Origin: an uncultured Bacteroidales bacterium
GTDB lineage: Bacteria; Bacteroidota; Bacteroidia; Bacteroidales; Lentimicrobiaceae
Assembly: GCA_937894795.1 (NCBI GenBank)
Contig: CALCQV010000006.1
Location: forward strand, 1-64,000
Length of the DNA: 64,000 nt
Direction of reading: 5' to 3'
The position numbers and the translations under genes are program-made. Shown one piece after another: positions 16,958-24,825 of this stretch (positions are counted from its first letter, which is position 1; each line of letters opens with the position of its first letter). Below the pieces are notes generated by a model. That model searched no databases, had not been told where the DNA came from, and was given only the letters and a program-made list of their open reading frames with translations.

Positions 16958-17701
16958 ATGAATAAGAAGATCCTGATAGAGATTTGTGTTGATAATATTG
17001 AATCTGCGCTGGTTTCACAGCGTGGTGGAGCTGACCGTATAGAACTTTGCAGTTCATTGAGTATCGGTGGAGTAACACCATCAAAAGGTATGATTGAATA
17101 TGCCGTTTCACATTTGAGAATTCCGGTTAATGTGCTCATTCGACCACGAGGTGGGGATTTTTTATATACAAATTCAGAGTTTAATGTTATCAAGTCAGAC
17201 ATTTTTACTGCTAAAGTTGCAGGAGCAGCAGGTATTGTAATTGGAATGCTAAATTCTGATGGGACGGTTGATAGTTGCCGGATGAAAGAGGTTATGGAAA
17301 TGTGCAGTCCTATGACGGTTACATTTCATAGAGCATTTGATATGGTAAAGGAACAATTCACAGCACTTGAGCAAATAATTGGACTTGGTTGCAATAGAAT
17401 TCTTACATCCGGTGGTTCTTTACATGCCACAAACGGCAGTCCGATAATTTCTGAACTGGTTCAGAAATCGGCAAACCGTATTATAATTATGCCAGGATCA
17501 GGTATTAATGAGAGGAACTTTGCTGAACTGGTGGAAGCTACAGGGTGTAGGGAGTATCATTTATCAGCATCGGGATTATTTCAAGGTAAAATGCGATATG
17601 AGAATAGTCAGCTTTCAGATGTTTTCCCATCTTCATACATGCAGGCTGATTTAAAGAAAATTGAGATGATTTGTTCTATGGCTGAAACATTATCTGAATG
17701 A
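16958..17701 (+). CDS. cutC: CutC family protein
   Basis: 247 residues, a TIM barrel of the CutC family: IEICVDNIESALVSQRGGAD, RIELCSSLSIGGVTPS, VLIRPRGGDF, TFHRAFDM, LTSGG and MPGSGINERNF are all family hallmarks. CutC was named for copper homeostasis in E. coli, but that role is disputed, and in Bacteroidota the gene is frequently next to glycoside hydrolases, as here (GH92 begins 54 bp downstream). A role in sugar metabolism is inference from context. Confidence 0.93.
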   Translation: MNKKILIEICVDNIESALVSQRGGADRIELCSSLSIGGVTPSKGMIEYAVSHLRIPVNVLIRPRGGDFLYTNSEFNVIKSDIFTAKVAGAAGIVIGMLNSDGTVDSCRMKEVMEMCSPMTVTFHRAFDMVKEQFTALEQIIGLGCNRILTSGGSLHATNGSPIISELVQKSANRIIIMPGSGINERNFAELVEATGCREYHLSASGLFQGKMRYENSQLSDVFPSSYMQADLKKIEMICSMAETLSE

Positions 17702-17755
17702 TCTCATTATGAATTTAAAAGTAATTCTCACTTAACTTAAGAAAATAAAATTCCA

Positions 17756-20713
17756 ATGAAGAATAACCGGACCTTCCTATTTATTTTAATGGTGATATTG
17801 GGTTTAACATTCCATAGTTATGCCCAGCTCGATCTTGTTAAATATGTTAATCCATTTATTGGTACAGGGGCTCACGGACATACTTTCCCTGGAGCAACAG
17901 TCCCTTTCGGAATGGTTCAATTGAGCCCGGATACCAGGTTGGAAGGATGGGATGGTTGTGGTGGTTATCATTACAGTGACAGTATTATCTATGGTTTTAG
18001 CCACACACACCTCAGTGGAACGGGTATTCCGGATTACGGAGATATCTTGCTTATGCCATTTACCGGTCAGGAATATTGGAATAATGGTTATGATGGAAAT
18101 CCCGGTTACAGGAGTAAATTCTCTCACAAGAGTGAAACTGCATCACCGGGTTACTATAGTGTAAAATTACTTGATGATAATATTGAAGTTGAGCTGACGG
18201 CTGCCAGCAGAGCGGGCTTTCATTCATACAGCTTTAAAAAGGGCGAAATTCAGAAGGTGTTAATTGATTTAGAGCATCGTGATGATGTTACAAATTCGTG
18301 GATGAAAATTGTTTCTGAAAATGAAATAGAAGGGTATAGAGGCTCAACAGCATGGGCAAACGATCAAAGAGTGTATTTTGTTATCAGGTTCTCTGAGAAA
18401 ATAACAGAAGCAAAGATGGCCCTGAATAATATCCCTGTTGCTGATAATAAGTATACTGAAGGTAAAAATATCAAAGCTATTTTAAATTTTGGAAAAGCAT
18501 CTGAACACCCACTATACGCTAAGGTCGGTATTTCATCAATTAGTGTTGAGAATGCACGACTGAATCTTGAATCCTCAATAAGTGATTGGAATTTTGAACA
18601 GGTTAAAAAGAATGCTACAGAACTGTGGAATAAAGAATTACATAAAATTGAGATAAAATCAGATGATGTAAATAATGAGTTACTTACAGTTTTCTATACA
18701 GCCCTTTATCACACAATGGTAAGTCCAAATCTGTTCAGTGATGTGAATGGATCATATTTAGGCCGTGATTTCAAGGAACATAAAACAGAACACGACTATT
18801 ATACTGTTTTTTCATTATGGGATACATACAGAGCACTGCATCCCCTAATGACAATAATTGACCAAAAAAGAACAAATGATTTTATACGAACATTCATTAA
18901 ACAATATGAAAATGGAGGCTTGTTACCTGTATGGGAATTAGCCGCCAATGAAACATGGTGTATGATAGGCTTTCATGCAATACCTGTTATTGCAGATGCA
19001 TACATGAAGGGTATACGTGATTATAATATTGATACAGCGTTTGAGGCAATGCTTAAGAGTGCCAGTCAAGACCATTTTGGCCTGTTATATTATAAGAAGT
19101 TTGGATTTATACCGGCAGATTCAGACCATGAATCAGTTTCAAAAACTTTAGAGTATGCTTATGACGATTGGTGTATTGCCACAATGGCTGAATCAATGGG
19201 CAAGAAGAAAATTTGTGAAGACTTTATGATCAGAGCTCAGGGATATAAACACCTCTTTGATTATAATACCGGCTTTATGAGGGCAAGATATAATGGAGCC
19301 TGGTTTATTCCATTTGATGCAAGAGAAGTGAACTTTAACTATACTGAAGCCAATTCATGGCAATATAGTTTCTATGTTCCTCATGATATGGATAACTTTA
19401 TTCAAATGCACGGTGATAAAGCCGGCTTAGAGAAGAAACTTGACGATTTATTTACTGCTCCCATTGAAACTACCGGAAGAGAGCAGTCAGACATAACAGG
19501 CTTGATAGGGCAATATGCCCATGGGAATGAGCCTAGCCACCATATTGCCTATTTGTACAATTTCGTGGGTAAACCTTGGAAAACACAAGAAAAAATAGAT
19601 TTTATTCTGAAGAATTTCTATACTAATAAACCTGAAGGATTGATTGGAAATGAAGATTGCGGTCAGATGTCTGCCTGGGCTGTATTAAGCGCTTTAGGTT
19701 TTTATCCTGTGTGTCCGGGCAATAACCAATATGTCATTGGCAAACCGGGTTTTAAAGAGGTAAAAATCAATCTGGAGAATAATAGGCACTTGGTAATAAA
19801 AGCTGAAGGTTTGTCAGATGAAAATATTTATATCCAATCAGTAACCTTGAACGGAGTTCCTTATGAAAAGTCGTACATTCTACACGATGATATTATCAAT
19901 GGAGGCACATTAATATTTAATATGGGTAACAAGCCCAATCAACAATGGGGCATTGGTGAAGGGAACGAACCCTCATCGGGTATAAAAGCAATTCAAATAA
20001 CGAAGGCCCCCATTATTCAAAAGATGGATCAGCTGTTTGATGAATCAGCTGTTGTTGCCTTTGATATGAATGATAATGACACAAAAATCAGATATACCAT
20101 TGATGGCACGGATCCAAATGAACTATCACTTATTTATACAGAACCATTTACAATAAATAATACAACAACAATAAAATTTAAAGGCTATAAAGAGGGATTT
20201 CTACCATCATCAACTCAACAATGCATATATACTAAAAGACCCGAAGGAATCAGTCTTACTCTTTACACAGAATATGCTTCACAATATTCAGGTAATGGAG
20301 TTAACACTTTGGTAGATGGCCTTAAAGGAAGTGAAGATTTTCGTTTGGGTGGTTGGCAGGGATACCAGGGCGTTGACATAATAGCCAACATCAAACTTAG
20401 CAATTCCAAACCGGTTAAATCTGTAGAAATGGGATTTATGCAAGATATCAATGCCTGGATATTCATGCCTGCAAAGGTTGAGTTATGGAGTTCAAAAGAT
20501 GGAGAGGAATACTCTTTAGTAAGTACTACAGTAAATGACATACCGGCTGATAAATGGGGAACAATTTTGAAGAACTTCAAGATTGAATTGGAAGGAACAA
20601 CGGATAGGTATCTGAAGATTAAAGCAATAAATATCAAAGAATGCCCTGACAATCATAAAGGTCGTGGTAATAAAGCATGGATATTTTCTGATGAGATTAC
20701 AATAGGTTACTAA
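17756..20713 (+). CDS. GH92 alpha-mannosidase with C-terminal accessory domains
   Basis: 985 residues. Signal peptide (LMVILGLTFHSYAQ), then GH92: VNPFIGTGAHGHTFPGA, PFGMVQLSPDT, FSHTHLSGTG, NETWCMIGFHA and GNEDCGQMSAW with GFYPVCPG, which hold the calcium- and mannose-binding and catalytic residues. Exo-alpha-mannosidase on N-glycans or yeast mannan is the family activity. After ~750 comes a chitobiase/hexosaminidase C-terminal-like module (IRYTIDGTDP...GYKEGFLPS, ~775-825) and then a discoidin (F5/8-type) carbohydrate-binding-like domain to the end. No SusCD pair nearby, so not a full PUL. Confidence 0.95.
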   Translation: MKNNRTFLFILMVILGLTFHSYAQLDLVKYVNPFIGTGAHGHTFPGATVPFGMVQLSPDTRLEGWDGCGGYHYSDSIIYGFSHTHLSGTGIPDYGDILLMPFTGQEYWNNGYDGNPGYRSKFSHKSETASPGYYSVKLLDDNIEVELTAASRAGFHSYSFKKGEIQKVLIDLEHRDDVTNSWMKIVSENEIEGYRGSTAWANDQRVYFVIRFSEKITEAKMALNNIPVADNKYTEGKNIKAILNFGKASEHPLYAKVGISSISVENARLNLESSISDWNFEQVKKNATELWNKELHKIEIKSDDVNNELLTVFYTALYHTMVSPNLFSDVNGSYLGRDFKEHKTEHDYYTVFSLWDTYRALHPLMTIIDQKRTNDFIRTFIKQYENGGLLPVWELAANETWCMIGFHAIPVIADAYMKGIRDYNIDTAFEAMLKSASQDHFGLLYYKKFGFIPADSDHESVSKTLEYAYDDWCIATMAESMGKKKICEDFMIRAQGYKHLFDYNTGFMRARYNGAWFIPFDAREVNFNYTEANSWQYSFYVPHDMDNFIQMHGDKAGLEKKLDDLFTAPIETTGREQSDITGLIGQYAHGNEPSHHIAYLYNFVGKPWKTQEKIDFILKNFYTNKPEGLIGNEDCGQMSAWAVLSALGFYPVCPGNNQYVIGKPGFKEVKINLENNRHLVIKAEGLSDENIYIQSVTLNGVPYEKSYILHDDIINGGTLIFNMGNKPNQQWGIGEGNEPSSGIKAIQITKAPIIQKMDQLFDESAVVAFDMNDNDTKIRYTIDGTDPNELSLIYTEPFTINNTTTIKFKGYKEGFLPSSTQQCIYTKRPEGISLTLYTEYASQYSGNGVNTLVDGLKGSEDFRLGGWQGYQGVDIIANIKLSNSKPVKSVEMGFMQDINAWIFMPAKVELWSSKDGEEYSLVSTTVNDIPADKWGTILKNFKIELEGTTDRYLKIKAINIKECPDNHKGRGNKAWIFSDEITIGY

Positions 20714-20754
20714 TTAGATTATTGCTAATGTGAATAATTAATAATCAATTTGCT

Positions 20755-21384
20755 ATGAATGATTTGGATTGCATGCCACAAATAAAGGAATTTGTCAGGT
20801 GGGCTCATAAAGTCGGAAAGTATGAATTAGTCAGATGCAGCAGCGGAAATTTATCATGCAGGATGACAGATGATACGATTCTAGTATCAGAATCACGCAG
20901 TTGGCTGAGTAATCTCAAAAGGAAACAGGTAGTACAAGTGAGCATTAATGATGGATCAATCATCAAAGGTAATAGACCTACCGGTGAATTACCTTTACAT
21001 TTGGCTATTATGAGACGCAATCCCGGCATTAATGCCATTTTACACTGCCAATCGACCTCAGCAACTACAATTGCCTGTCTCCCAAATCAGGACATTAATT
21101 ATAATGTCATTATTGAAGTTCCAATATATATTGGCAAGATTCAACATATACCCTACATGAAGCCAGGTTCACAGGATTTAGGTGATGCTGTGGCTCAAGC
21201 TACGGATAGTGCTACCATTGTTCAGATGCAAAACCATGGTCAGGTTGTAATTGGAAATAGTCTTGAAGATGTTGTTCAGAAAGCTGTTTTCTTTGAGCTA
21301 GCCTGTAACATAATGTTAAATAGTAAATTCAATTACACTGCAATAAATTCTGAACAAATAAATCTTCTTCAAGGATATAGATAG
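20755..21384 (+). CDS. Class II aldolase/adducin family protein, altered metal site
   Basis: 209 residues. Class II aldolase fold: SSGNLSCR (phosphate loop), TGELPLHLAI with the catalytic Glu78, ILHCQS where the family has H-x-H, and MQNHGQVV with His161. The second zinc His is Gln99 here. Family members (fuculose- and ribulose-phosphate aldolases/epimerases) need three His, so activity or metal may differ. It starts 41 bp after the GH92 gene with no terminator, suggesting co-transcription with cutC-GH92 and a role in sugar breakdown. Confidence 0.85.
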   Translation: MNDLDCMPQIKEFVRWAHKVGKYELVRCSSGNLSCRMTDDTILVSESRSWLSNLKRKQVVQVSINDGSIIKGNRPTGELPLHLAIMRRNPGINAILHCQSTSATTIACLPNQDINYNVIIEVPIYIGKIQHIPYMKPGSQDLGDAVAQATDSATIVQMQNHGQVVIGNSLEDVVQKAVFFELACNIMLNSKFNYTAINSEQINLLQGYR

Positions 21385-21700
21385 AATAAAAATACCATTC
21401 CCATTTCGTCAAGCAAATTTTCTTACCATACTAATCTCACAGAGAAGAATTCTGTCATTTATACCCATTCATTATACAAATTCAAAAGAAATGACTGTAA
21501 ACAGCAGATATTCAGGTTAGTATATAGTAGTTTCATTAATAGTCAGGTTCTTCAACCGTTAACTAAAAACCAAGGTAGTGTCCGAAATAGTACACATATT
21601 TGCAAATTTGCACGAAATTGAACATATTTTTGATAATAAATTTGGTATTCGAAAATAAACTGCATACTTTTATACATTAATTCTAAAATTTTACTACTCT
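21385..21700. other. Intergenic region before serA
   Basis: 316 bp, no credible ORF. The last ~120 bp hold a perfect 12-bp palindrome TGCAAATTTGCA (21601-21612), a loose GTGT-N10-ACAC dyad just before it (21577-21594), and two TAnnTTTG boxes (TATTTTTG near 21624-21631, TAAATTTG near 21637-21644), so this is the serA promoter region. The first ~200 bp show nothing I can name. Confidence 0.5.
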
Positions 21701-22624
21701 ATGAAAAAAGTACTTGTAGCAACTGACAAACCATTTGCAAAAGTTGCTGTAGATGGGATTCGACAAATTGTCGAAAAAGCAGGTTACGAACTTCGTCTGC
21801 TTGAAAAGTATACTTCAAAAGCTGAATTCCTGAAAGCTGTTGAAGATGTTGATGCTGTTATTATCAGAAGTGATATTGTTGACAAGGACATTCTTGATGC
21901 CGCAAAGAATTTAAAAATTGTGGTTCGGGCAGGTGCTGGATATGACAATATTGATCTTACCTCTGCAACTGAGCATCACGTTGTTGCAATGAACACACCA
22001 GGTCAAAATTCCAATGCTGTTGCAGAATTAGCTTTGGGCATGATGGTTTTTATGGCTCGTAATAGCTATAACGGTACATCAGGAACTGAATTACGAGGAA
22101 AATCTCTGGGAATTCATGCCTATGGTAACGTTGGCAAATATGTAGCTACAATTGCAAAAGGATTTGGAATGCACGTATATGCCTTTGATCCTTTTGTTAA
22201 GGCTGAAGATATGAGTAAGGATGGGGTCACTCCTATTGGTACTGTAGAAGATTTGTATTCAAAATGTCAATACATTTCACTTCATATTCCGGCAAATGCA
22301 CAAACAAAGAAATCCATTGGATATGAGTTGCTTAAATCAATGCCAAAAGGAGCCGTTTTAGTAAACACTGCTCGTAAAGAGGTAATTGACGAAGAAGGCC
22401 TATTAAAAATTTTTGAAGAAAGACCTGATTTTAAATATCTTAGTGATATAGAACCTGATAACAAGGCTATTATTGCTGAGAAGTTTGAAGGAAGATACTT
22501 CTTTACTCCAAAGAAAATGGGGGCACAAACCTCTGAAGCAAACATCAATGCCGGTTTAGCTGCTGCAAAACAGATAGTTGATTTTCTTGAAAAGGGAATC
22601 ACTACTTTTCAGGTTAATAAATAG
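21701..22624 (+). CDS. serA: D-3-phosphoglycerate dehydrogenase (short, His-less type)
   Basis: 307 residues, no ACT domain. It has the NAD-binding AYGNVGKYV, NTARKEVID (catalytic Arg) and LSDIEPDN (catalytic Glu). The usual catalytic His of TPHxGA is Lys in FTPKKMGAQT. This Lys form is known from Bacteroides and Entamoeba PGDH, so it is a recognised branch rather than damage. It oxidises 3-phosphoglycerate in serine synthesis. serC, often adjacent in Bacteroidota, is 28 kb away at 49762; the downstream neighbour DUF1015 is the usual partner. Confidence 0.93.
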   Translation: MKKVLVATDKPFAKVAVDGIRQIVEKAGYELRLLEKYTSKAEFLKAVEDVDAVIIRSDIVDKDILDAAKNLKIVVRAGAGYDNIDLTSATEHHVVAMNTPGQNSNAVAELALGMMVFMARNSYNGTSGTELRGKSLGIHAYGNVGKYVATIAKGFGMHVYAFDPFVKAEDMSKDGVTPIGTVEDLYSKCQYISLHIPANAQTKKSIGYELLKSMPKGAVLVNTARKEVIDEEGLLKIFEERPDFKYLSDIEPDNKAIIAEKFEGRYFFTPKKMGAQTSEANINAGLAAAKQIVDFLEKGITTFQVNK

Positions 22625-22720
22625 GGATTTAGTGCCCTATTCCAGCATGCCCAATATTATAATAAACCTTTTGACCAGATAACTAAAGGCACCTTTTACA
22701 ACCAACAAAAACTATTGACC

Positions 22721-23131
22721 ATGGACCAGGAACTCGAAAAAGTAGTAACATTCTTCAGATTTGAAGATCTGCGCATATATCATAAGTCACTCGATTATAT
22801 CGAATGGATAGCCCGAAAAACTTTTAAATTCCCTGATGAAAGCCAGGCCGGATTCTCTACAAGATTTAATCTGGCGGCTCAAGCAATTGCATTGAATATT
22901 TCAGAAGGCTCTGCCAGAAATAAAAATCAGTTTATCTATTATTTGAAGATGGCTAAAAGTGCTGTCAGAGAATGTGTCGTTTACACTTCTCTTGCCGGTA
23001 GATTAGGCTATTTCTCAGATAAGGAAGTGGATGAATCCAGAGGACAATTAATGGAAATGACTAAAATGATTGGAGCACTTATTGGTTCATTACAACGCGC
23101 TGCTGATCTTAATATGGAGGATGTCGATTAA
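22721..23131 (+). CDS. Four-helix-bundle protein (23S rRNA intervening-sequence protein family)
   Basis: 136 residues starting at ATG 22721 (MDQELEK), preferred over a TTG two codons upstream. Four amphipathic helices with the family marks FEDLRIYHKSLDYIEWI, ALNISEGSARNKNQFIYYLKMAKSAVRE and the closing MTKMIGALIGSLQ. The family includes proteins encoded in 23S rRNA intervening sequences and many orphan copies; function is unknown. It sits between serA and DUF1015, ended by the terminator at 23201. Confidence 0.88.
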   Translation: MDQELEKVVTFFRFEDLRIYHKSLDYIEWIARKTFKFPDESQAGFSTRFNLAAQAIALNISEGSARNKNQFIYYLKMAKSAVRECVVYTSLAGRLGYFSDKEVDESRGQLMEMTKMIGALIGSLQRAADLNMEDVD

Positions 23132-23200
23132 TTATCGTAATCAGACTATGGTTAATTAGTATTATATCAAGGCTGTTGCCTTTGGTTATATCTATAATTT

Positions 23201-23232
23201 AAATGTTCCGATTATTTCGGAACATTTTTTTT
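23201..23232 (+). terminator. Terminator after serA and four-helix-bundle gene
   Basis: Arms 23201-23211 and 23217-23227 (AAATGTTCCGA/TCGGAACATTT), loop 5 nt, then a T-run to 23232. Confidence 0.85.
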
Positions 23233-23250
23233 GTTTAGAGTTATATTCTA

Positions 23251-23258
23251 TAATTTTG
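23251..23258 (+). promoter_or_regulatory. -7 box of the DUF1015 gene
   Basis: TAATTTTG matches TAnnTTTG, 75 bp before the ATG and just past the terminator. A TTG lies 17 bp upstream (23231-23233), a short spacing. Confidence 0.4.
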
Positions 23259-23332
23259 TCTGTTCCTTTATCAATGATAAATGGAGCAGATTTTGAGTTA
23301 TTGAAAATTAATTATTTAAAAAATAAAACAGC

Positions 23333-24580
23333 ATGGCAATTTTAAAACCATTTAAGGGATTACGTCCACCTCAAAACATTGCAAGTCAACTTGCTTCCCG
23401 TCCTTATGATGTTCTGAATTCTAATGAAGCAAGAGTAGAAGCTGATGGGAATCCATATTCTTTATTGCACATTATCAAACCTGAAATTGATCTGCCAATT
23501 GACATTGATGAACATGCTCCGGAAGTTTACAACCAGGCTAAAATCAATCTTGATAAATTTCGTAACAATAACTGGCTCGTCCAGGATGATGAAGAATACC
23601 TTTATATCTACGCCCAGACTATGAATGGCAAAACTCAGTATGGATTAGTAGGATGCGCCGGGGTTGAGGATTATTTAAATGGTATTATCAAGAAACATGA
23701 ATTAACCCGCGCCGACAAGGAAGAGGACAGAATGAAACATGTTCGTATAACAAACGCTAATATGGAGCCTGTCTTTTTTACTTATCCTGCAGTTAAAGAA
23801 ATAGATGACATCATTAATAGAATTGTATCCACTGAAAGCCCTGAATATGATTTTACTTCAATTGACGGCTTTGGACATCATTTCTGGGTTATACGTGATA
23901 GACAAACTATCAAAAACCTGACTGACCTTTTTGAAAAAGTACCTTACACTTATGTAGCTGATGGCCATCATCGCACTGCCGCTGCCGCTTTAGTGGGAAA
24001 TGAGAAGAAGAATCTGAATCCTAATCATATTGGGAATGAAGAGTACAACTATTTTCTGGCTGTTCACTTCCCATCCAATCAATTGACAATTATTGATTAC
24101 AATCGTGTGGTAAAGGATCTTAACAATCTCAGTACAGATGACTTTTTCAAGAAATTGGAAAAGGTATTTATTATTGAAGATAAAGGAACTGAAATATACA
24201 AACCTGATCAGCTGCACAATTTTAGTATGTATATCAATAATAAATGGTATTCACTTACTGCTAGAAAAGGCACTTACAATGATGCTGATCCTATTGGTGT
24301 GCTTGATGTTACAATCTTATCACAGTTGGTACTTGATCAGGTACTTGATATAAAAGACCTTAGAACATCCAAACGTATCGATTTTGTTGGTGGTATAAGA
24401 GGATTGGGTGAACTTAAAACAAGAGTTGACAGTGGTGAGATGGCAGTTGCATTTGCACTTTACCCGGTTTCTTTGGAACAACTGATAAATATTGCAGATA
24501 CCGGTAATATAATGCCTCCCAAGACTACCTGGTTTGAACCGAAATTAAGGAGTGGTCTGGTTGTACATTTGCTTGATTAA
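23333..24580 (+). CDS. DUF1015 family protein
   Basis: 415 residues. Family marks: LKPFKGLRPP at the start, SRPYDVLNSNEAR, KKHELTRADKEEDRMKHV, YVADGHHRTAAA and DFVGGIRGLGEL. DUF1015 proteins are conserved in bacteria and, in Bacteroidota, sit beside serA/serC; a SerB-like or serine kinase-type role (SerK-like ParB fold) has been suggested for related proteins through the DGHHR motif. Cytoplasmic. Assignment to the family is firm, the reaction is not. Confidence 0.9.
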   Translation: MAILKPFKGLRPPQNIASQLASRPYDVLNSNEARVEADGNPYSLLHIIKPEIDLPIDIDEHAPEVYNQAKINLDKFRNNNWLVQDDEEYLYIYAQTMNGKTQYGLVGCAGVEDYLNGIIKKHELTRADKEEDRMKHVRITNANMEPVFFTYPAVKEIDDIINRIVSTESPEYDFTSIDGFGHHFWVIRDRQTIKNLTDLFEKVPYTYVADGHHRTAAAALVGNEKKNLNPNHIGNEEYNYFLAVHFPSNQLTIIDYNRVVKDLNNLSTDDFFKKLEKVFIIEDKGTEIYKPDQLHNFSMYINNKWYSLTARKGTYNDADPIGVLDVTILSQLVLDQVLDIKDLRTSKRIDFVGGIRGLGELKTRVDSGEMAVAFALYPVSLEQLINIADTGNIMPPKTTWFEPKLRSGLVVHLLD

Positions 24581-24598
24581 CATAACAAACAAAACAAA

Positions 24599-24778
24599 AT
24601 GGAAAAAGAAACAATGGTATTGGATGTTCTCGCTAAATCAGAGACTCCATTAAAATCCGCCCAAATTGCAGATATCGCTAAGATGGATAAAAAAGACGTT
24701 GATGCTGCAATTAAAAAGTTAAAACAAGCTGAGAAAATATACTCACCCAAAGTTTGTTTTTACTCAGTAAAGAAATAA
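24599..24778 (+). CDS. 59-residue winged-helix-like protein
   Basis: A small gene starting at ATG 24599, 18 bp after DUF1015. The product (MEKETMVLDVLAKSETPLKS at the N-terminus) has an HTH-like pattern: helix VLDVLAKS, then AQIADIAKMDKKDVDAAIKKLKQ as helix-turn-recognition helix, then a beta wing with YSPKVCFYSV. It is a lone winged helix with no effector domain. It probably binds nucleic acid; the target is unknown. Followed by a bidirectional terminator. Confidence 0.8.
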   Translation: MEKETMVLDVLAKSETPLKSAQIADIAKMDKKDVDAAIKKLKQAEKIYSPKVCFYSVKK

Positions 24779-24800
24779 TTGCTCATTATCTGACAAAAAA

Positions 24801-24824
24801 AGCGGTATCAATACCGCTTTTTTT
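24801..24824. terminator. Bidirectional terminator
   Basis: AGCGGTA (24801-24807), loop TCAA, TACCGCT (24812-24818), flanked by A6 on the left and T7 on the right, so it can end transcripts from both convergent sides (winged-helix gene and sensor kinase). Confidence 0.88.
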
Positions 24825-24825
24825 G

